A DNA stretch of 64,000 nucleotides from Calvatia gigantea. Taxonomy: Eukaryota; Basidiomycota; Agaricomycetes; Agaricales; Lycoperdaceae. The stretch covers positions 186,001 to 250,000 of the forward strand of contig JACAAK010000006.1 of NCBI GenBank assembly GCA_025093985.1, read 5' to 3'. This document shows, piece by piece, positions 60,297 to 64,000 of the stretch (position 1 is its first letter; each line of letters begins with the position of its first letter). The position numbers and the translations under genes were made by a program. The notes below the pieces were generated by a model. It ran no database searches. It was not told the DNA's origin and saw only the letters and a list, made by a program, of their open reading frames with translations.

Positions 60297-61405
60297 ACGC
60301 TGAGTCCTTAGGGGGGCAATGTGGGTGGTGCTAGTGAGGACCAGGCAACGACAGAGTTTCCCTCGCTTCAAAATTCAAGAGCCTTCTATCTTAGCATATA
60401 TACCCTTATATTTATTATAATTGGATCCTTGTTGTTTTGAATCCACTGGACATGGCCCCTGCCGGGAACTTTCTGAGACCACGGGTAGCAAAATGACTAC
60501 TAAGTCGCGTGTGGATTGCTTTGAGAGGTGGCCAGAGTCAGAGCTGCCACTGGCGTAGGAAGATCGTGAGTTTGTAGGGGTCATGGTACGGTGGGTTATG
60601 AAGGTCCTTTCCGAGGTTGATTGTAACTTCATCGACGATCTTAGGAGTGACGTCTGGTGAAGTCGGTACAAGAGCCGAAAATCAATCTCAGAGCGTCGAA
60701 TGATTCCGCATTGAAGGGGAAGGGGGCAGTGGCTGCTGGCGACCAAGTCACCAGACCAGACTTTACTCCCATCGTGATGTTTCGATCTCAGTTCGTGTTG
60801 ATAGTAGGTTACAAGGACATAAGATGCAAGTAACTTGCAAGGCTTTGAGTATGAATGTGGATCATTGTGCTAATGATGCATTGATGGTCGACTGAGCTTG
60901 GTGTATTGTGGGAGTATCCAATTACCGAACCTCCCAAGTAGAACTGACATCAACGTGGTTCGAAGTCCACCGCCTAGTCAGACCCTGAAAAGCCCGGGCT
61001 TTCTGGGGATTCACAACTATCTATGTGGTTTCCTGTGCGTCGGGGTGAGAGACCCCTCCTTGTTCCTTAGGTCAATTGTCGACTCAAACGCTCATCAGGA
61101 CATGCTGACAATTGGCGGTTGGTTGCGTTGCCGGGGAGGCAGATTGACCCGATGGTATTTTGGTGAGTGTTGGAGCCCCAGATGGTTAAACACCAGATTG
61201 AGTATATCGTGACACCCACAGATGATATCTTCTTTCCTGAGAACCCGTTGAGGGTGAACCAGCCCTATATAAGCCTCGACGAAGGGGCGTATGTTCACCC
61301 ATCGGTTTCCTGTCGTTACCCTTTCTTTTCTAGCCTTTCTCCTCTGCTCTTCCTCTGCCCTGGTTGTCATTTTAATTTTTACTTCAAATTTATTGATCCG
61401 GAATA
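60297..61405. other. Intergenic region
   Basis: ORFs on both strands (60375-60746 minus, 60898-61212 plus, 61095-61370 minus) have no recognised motif. A TATATAAG box at 61266-61273 is the probable promoter of the next gene. Confidence 0.45.
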
Positions 61406-63479
61406 ATGTTTTCGTCTATTTTTGCCGAGCTTCCTTCCTTTATTATGTCGGTGTCCGCACTTAATGATTGGTTGGTTCCTTGCTTTGGAGGAGAGTGCTC
61501 TTATGACCTGCCCGCTACTTCCGAGTTATCCGGTCCGCTAAAGATCGTAAGTATTCAATCTCGAAGCTTTTACGCGTTCTGACCTCATTTCATATTGGGG
61601 TTCACCAAACGCGATCACGGATGTTACAAAGGCGGCTGGATGGACTATCATAGGATGCGATCCCAATGCCATGGCATAGGATATTCGCCTGGTTTGTACC
61701 AGCGATGACACTGCTGCCGCAGGATGTGATCATCTCTACCAGAATAATGGAGCTGCAAACAAGGTCGTTCGCCTTCCCGAGAATGTAAGTTGAGTGCCGT
61801 CCTGCGCGTTTTTGCGGTATCTAACGTTACCGACCCAGTGTGGAGCAATGCCATTTGCTCGGATCGCAAAGGCATGGGTAGACAAGGATCAATCAATTCC
61901 GGAGAATATTGCAAGGTCTTTGGTTCGTCGGGCTGGAACGACTCCGAAGGTTCAGGCCCTTGCCCTTGACACTAATTTCGCTGCCGTCGACCCACAAGCG
62001 TGAGTTTATCCGGCCTGAAAGCCGTTGCGCAAAAAATTGATCTATGATTAGGACTGGCGATGTCAATTTTGCCATTCAAGGCTCCAATGTACCCGGGCAA
62101 AATGGAAACTTCACGGCCGTACAACCGTCGTCCTGTCGCAGGAGCCGCCTCATGCGCCGTGGATCGTTATTGTCATTCATCGAAGACTCTTTCAACAGTG
62201 AGCAATAAGCAATAATCCTGATTCTTGAGCAGGCTATCTCATGCCCTCTCGCTAGCATTCAACTCTTTTGATGAGAATGTTACCGGGAATATTCCTCCCA
62301 TCGATATTGACAAATCGTTCTCTATCTTCAGCGATTCTGTCTCGTGCCCCCCTCAAGATTCTGCTCCAGCTCTCACCGCCCCCATCGACGTCAGCGCTGA
62401 AGCAAAGCACACTCTGGTATCACCTTTGGAATTGCCGCGGCGGGAACAATTGTGCCCCCTCAAGTCACAGACTTTGGTGCCTTTGCCAACATATATGCCG
62501 ATTTAACAGGGAGTATTACTCTGAAGGGATCTGCAACGGTAAGTTGTAATGAATTACGCCTGCAATAATTAATGGAGGCTCACTTTTTTTTTCAGGGTGT
62601 TGTTGACTCCGGTAGGATCGGTTTGCCAGAGATTGGGATCCCAGGACTCGATTTCCCAGGGTAAGGATCACTTTATCCGGAGAAGCTTGTACTAAGAAAC
62701 CCGCAGCGTATTAAGTCTTGGTACCAGTTTCAAGATCGAAGGTCAAGCCAAAGCCACGTTAGACATTGGTATCGCCACGACAGTTGATCTCTCGTACTCT
62801 GTCCGGGGAGCCAAGCTGTTCTTCCCTTCCTCCCAGAACCATGCTTCTGGTGGAGATTTCGTACCGGGAACAACACGTAAGGTAAATCTTGTTGTTATAT
62901 GTGAGGACCTTTCTGGACGTAGGAACATGTAGCCCTTCAACTTTCAGTCACTCCGGCCATCACTTCCAAAGGTGTAATAGAAGTGCACCTGGTACCAAGG
63001 CTTAACTTGTGGAATCTCTGCTTTCAACGGTGCCACTAAAACAACTGTCTTTGTTGAGGTAGATGGCAGTGCTACCGGTTCTTTGACTCTCAGTGGGCAG
63101 ACAACGACTGGAACCACCCTCCAAGATGGACAAACTTCCACGTCGACCAGCGCAAGCGTTGACGGATGTGCCAGTGTCGGCGGTGGTATCAGCGTTAATG
63201 CAGGCGCCGGTGATGCTTTCTTTGGCATTTTTGACGCTTCCACTTCTGTGCCGCTCTTCGACAAAAAATTCGATATTCTCAAGGTGCGAAGTTCTGTCCC
63301 TGATTGTCACTGATAGTATGGCGCTAACTTTGTGATTGCAGAAATGTTTTGGAGCTAACGCAACACCAAAGAGAGAGATCGACACATCCTCGCTGATGTT
63401 GCGTCACGCGCGCTTAAGTACTCGTGAATTGACTTGTCCAGCCTTTGGATCTGCGCAGCTTGTCTCTCTTTCCGAATGA
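61406..63479 (+). pseudogene. Secreted DUF7223-like protein, with a nonsense codon and frameshifts
   Basis: A basidiomycete extracellular protein family of unknown function. Starts MFSSIFAELPSFIMSVSALN, a signal-peptide-like N-terminus, then DWLVPCFGGECSYDLPATS, WGSPNAITDVTKAAGWTII, GCDPNAMA followed by an in-frame TAG at 61677-61679 where Gln is usual (MAQDIRLVC), GCDHLYQNNGAANKVVRLP, FARIAKAWVDKDQSIPENIA, ALALDTNFAAVDP, FDENVTGNIPPIDIDKSFSI, a shift near 62412, ITFGIAAAGTIVPP, GIPGLDFPG, IATTVDLSYSVRGAKLFFP, LQLSVTPAITSKGVIEVHL, a shift near 63009, TKTTVFVEVDGSATGSLTL and a Cys-containing C-terminus ending SAQLVSLSE. The intron-exon pattern is otherwise intact. The nonsense codon makes true inactivation more likely here than in genes with shifts only. 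DUF7223 naming is from memory of the family pattern. Confidence 0.65.
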
Positions 63480-64000
63480 CCCCCCTGAAACTGTTTCTTG
63501 GATACTTAAATATGGACGTGCTAGGGACTGGGACGGGGAGCATTTTATTTGTGACGTGAACAAATAGGGATAAGTAAGTAGGTGTTCTGACAATGACGTA
63601 AAGTTCCATGAATGGATGAGTTAGACACTGCGCTAATGAGCTATGTGGCATAGGTCATATCAAAATCATATTGATTTCAACAAGTGTAAAGTGTGTCATA
63701 TTGAAAGCTATACTTTTTGGATCTAATACAGTATCGATATGACGAGTGTCACATCAACCCGTCGGCGCAGTGTAGATCGTTGGTCACAAGTAGGAGAAAA
63801 TACAAATACTAATTGTTCAGAGTTTGGACGATGTCAACCAGAAGAAGCTACAACCTTATCTTTACCGTCACCAGGTGCATGACTTGTGGTAAAAACCCGA
63901 CGCATCATAGAATGCCCCTGGATCCACGGCAGAGCATATATCATGGAGTGCAGAACCTCGACACGTAGATATCATCTGGAGCGAAACCCGGAATAAATTT
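63480..64000. other. 3' flank with dispersed repeat
   Basis: No gene supported; an ORF at 63355-63651 (minus) is antisense to the previous gene's last exon. The right half carries the second copy of the dispersed repeat. Confidence 0.45.
63680..63895. repeat. Dispersed repeat, copy 2 (first copy at 15500-15745)
   Basis: Best-matching core at 63720-63762 (ATATGACGAGTGTCACATC, GTCGGCGCAGTG), with similarity extending on both sides, same orientation as copy 1. Confidence 0.5.

Overview
The window looks like nuclear DNA of an agaricomycete basidiomycete. Genes are split by many introns of about 50-70 bp with GTRNGT...YAG ends, TATA boxes sit about 35-60 bp upstream of many start codons, and several families are typical of mushroom-forming fungi (DUF6534-type 7-TM proteins, a DUF7223-like secreted protein, a helical-bundle/pseudokinase protein). 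No genus can be named from sequence alone.

Layout. 1-2 kb: 5' two thirds of a mitochondrial DEAD-box helicase (MRH4-like, minus, cut by the window edge). 3-19.3 kb: five paralogous seven-TM DUF6534-type genes in the order + + - - +; copies 4 and 5 form a recent inverted duplication that includes flanking DNA. 20-26 kb: two intact aldehyde dehydrogenase (ALDH) genes on minus, followed downstream by the decayed 3' half of a third. 26.8-36.8 kb: a core block with a UBP14/USP5-type deubiquitinase (minus) head-to-head with the ribosome-associated Hsp70 SSZ1 (plus), then an apparent insertion of about 3 kb bounded by a 125-bp direct repeat (relic of an unknown gene, a small cysteine-rich secreted protein, a broken metallo-beta-lactamase-fold gene), then a peroxisomal dienoyl-CoA isomerase/enoyl-CoA hydratase ending in SKL. 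37-43 kb: two more ALDH genes on plus. 43-50 kb: duplicated, gene-poor DNA with a tandem segmental duplication, a copy of an ALDH 3' end, and an orphan 3' piece of a DUG2-like M20 peptidase. 50.3-54.6 kb: a secreted GH43 arabinanase and a fifth ALDH (both minus). 55.2-55.9 kb: a non-autonomous hAT element with a perfect 8-bp target duplication. 56.1-57.2 kb: a USE1-type SNARE. 57.7-60.3 kb: a multi-exon protein with an N-terminal helical-bundle region and a C-terminal pseudokinase (HGN instead of HRD), recalling the MLKL architecture. 61.4-63.5 kb: a secreted DUF7223-like gene with a nonsense codon and frameshifts.

Themes. Two families have expanded locally (five DUF6534-type, five ALDH plus one relic and one 3'-end copy). 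Many genes, including conserved housekeeping ones, carry single-base frameshifts, nearly all in the +1 sense; assembly error is the simplest explanation for SSZ1 and UBP14, but real decay is likely where stops or truncations also occur. GC-AG introns appear at least four times. Functional links are inferred: the ALDHs and the SKL-tagged isomerase fit aldehyde and fatty-acid catabolism, and GH43 fits plant-wall degradation. The helical-bundle/pseudokinase gene is the best candidate for an under-described system, possibly regulated cell death.
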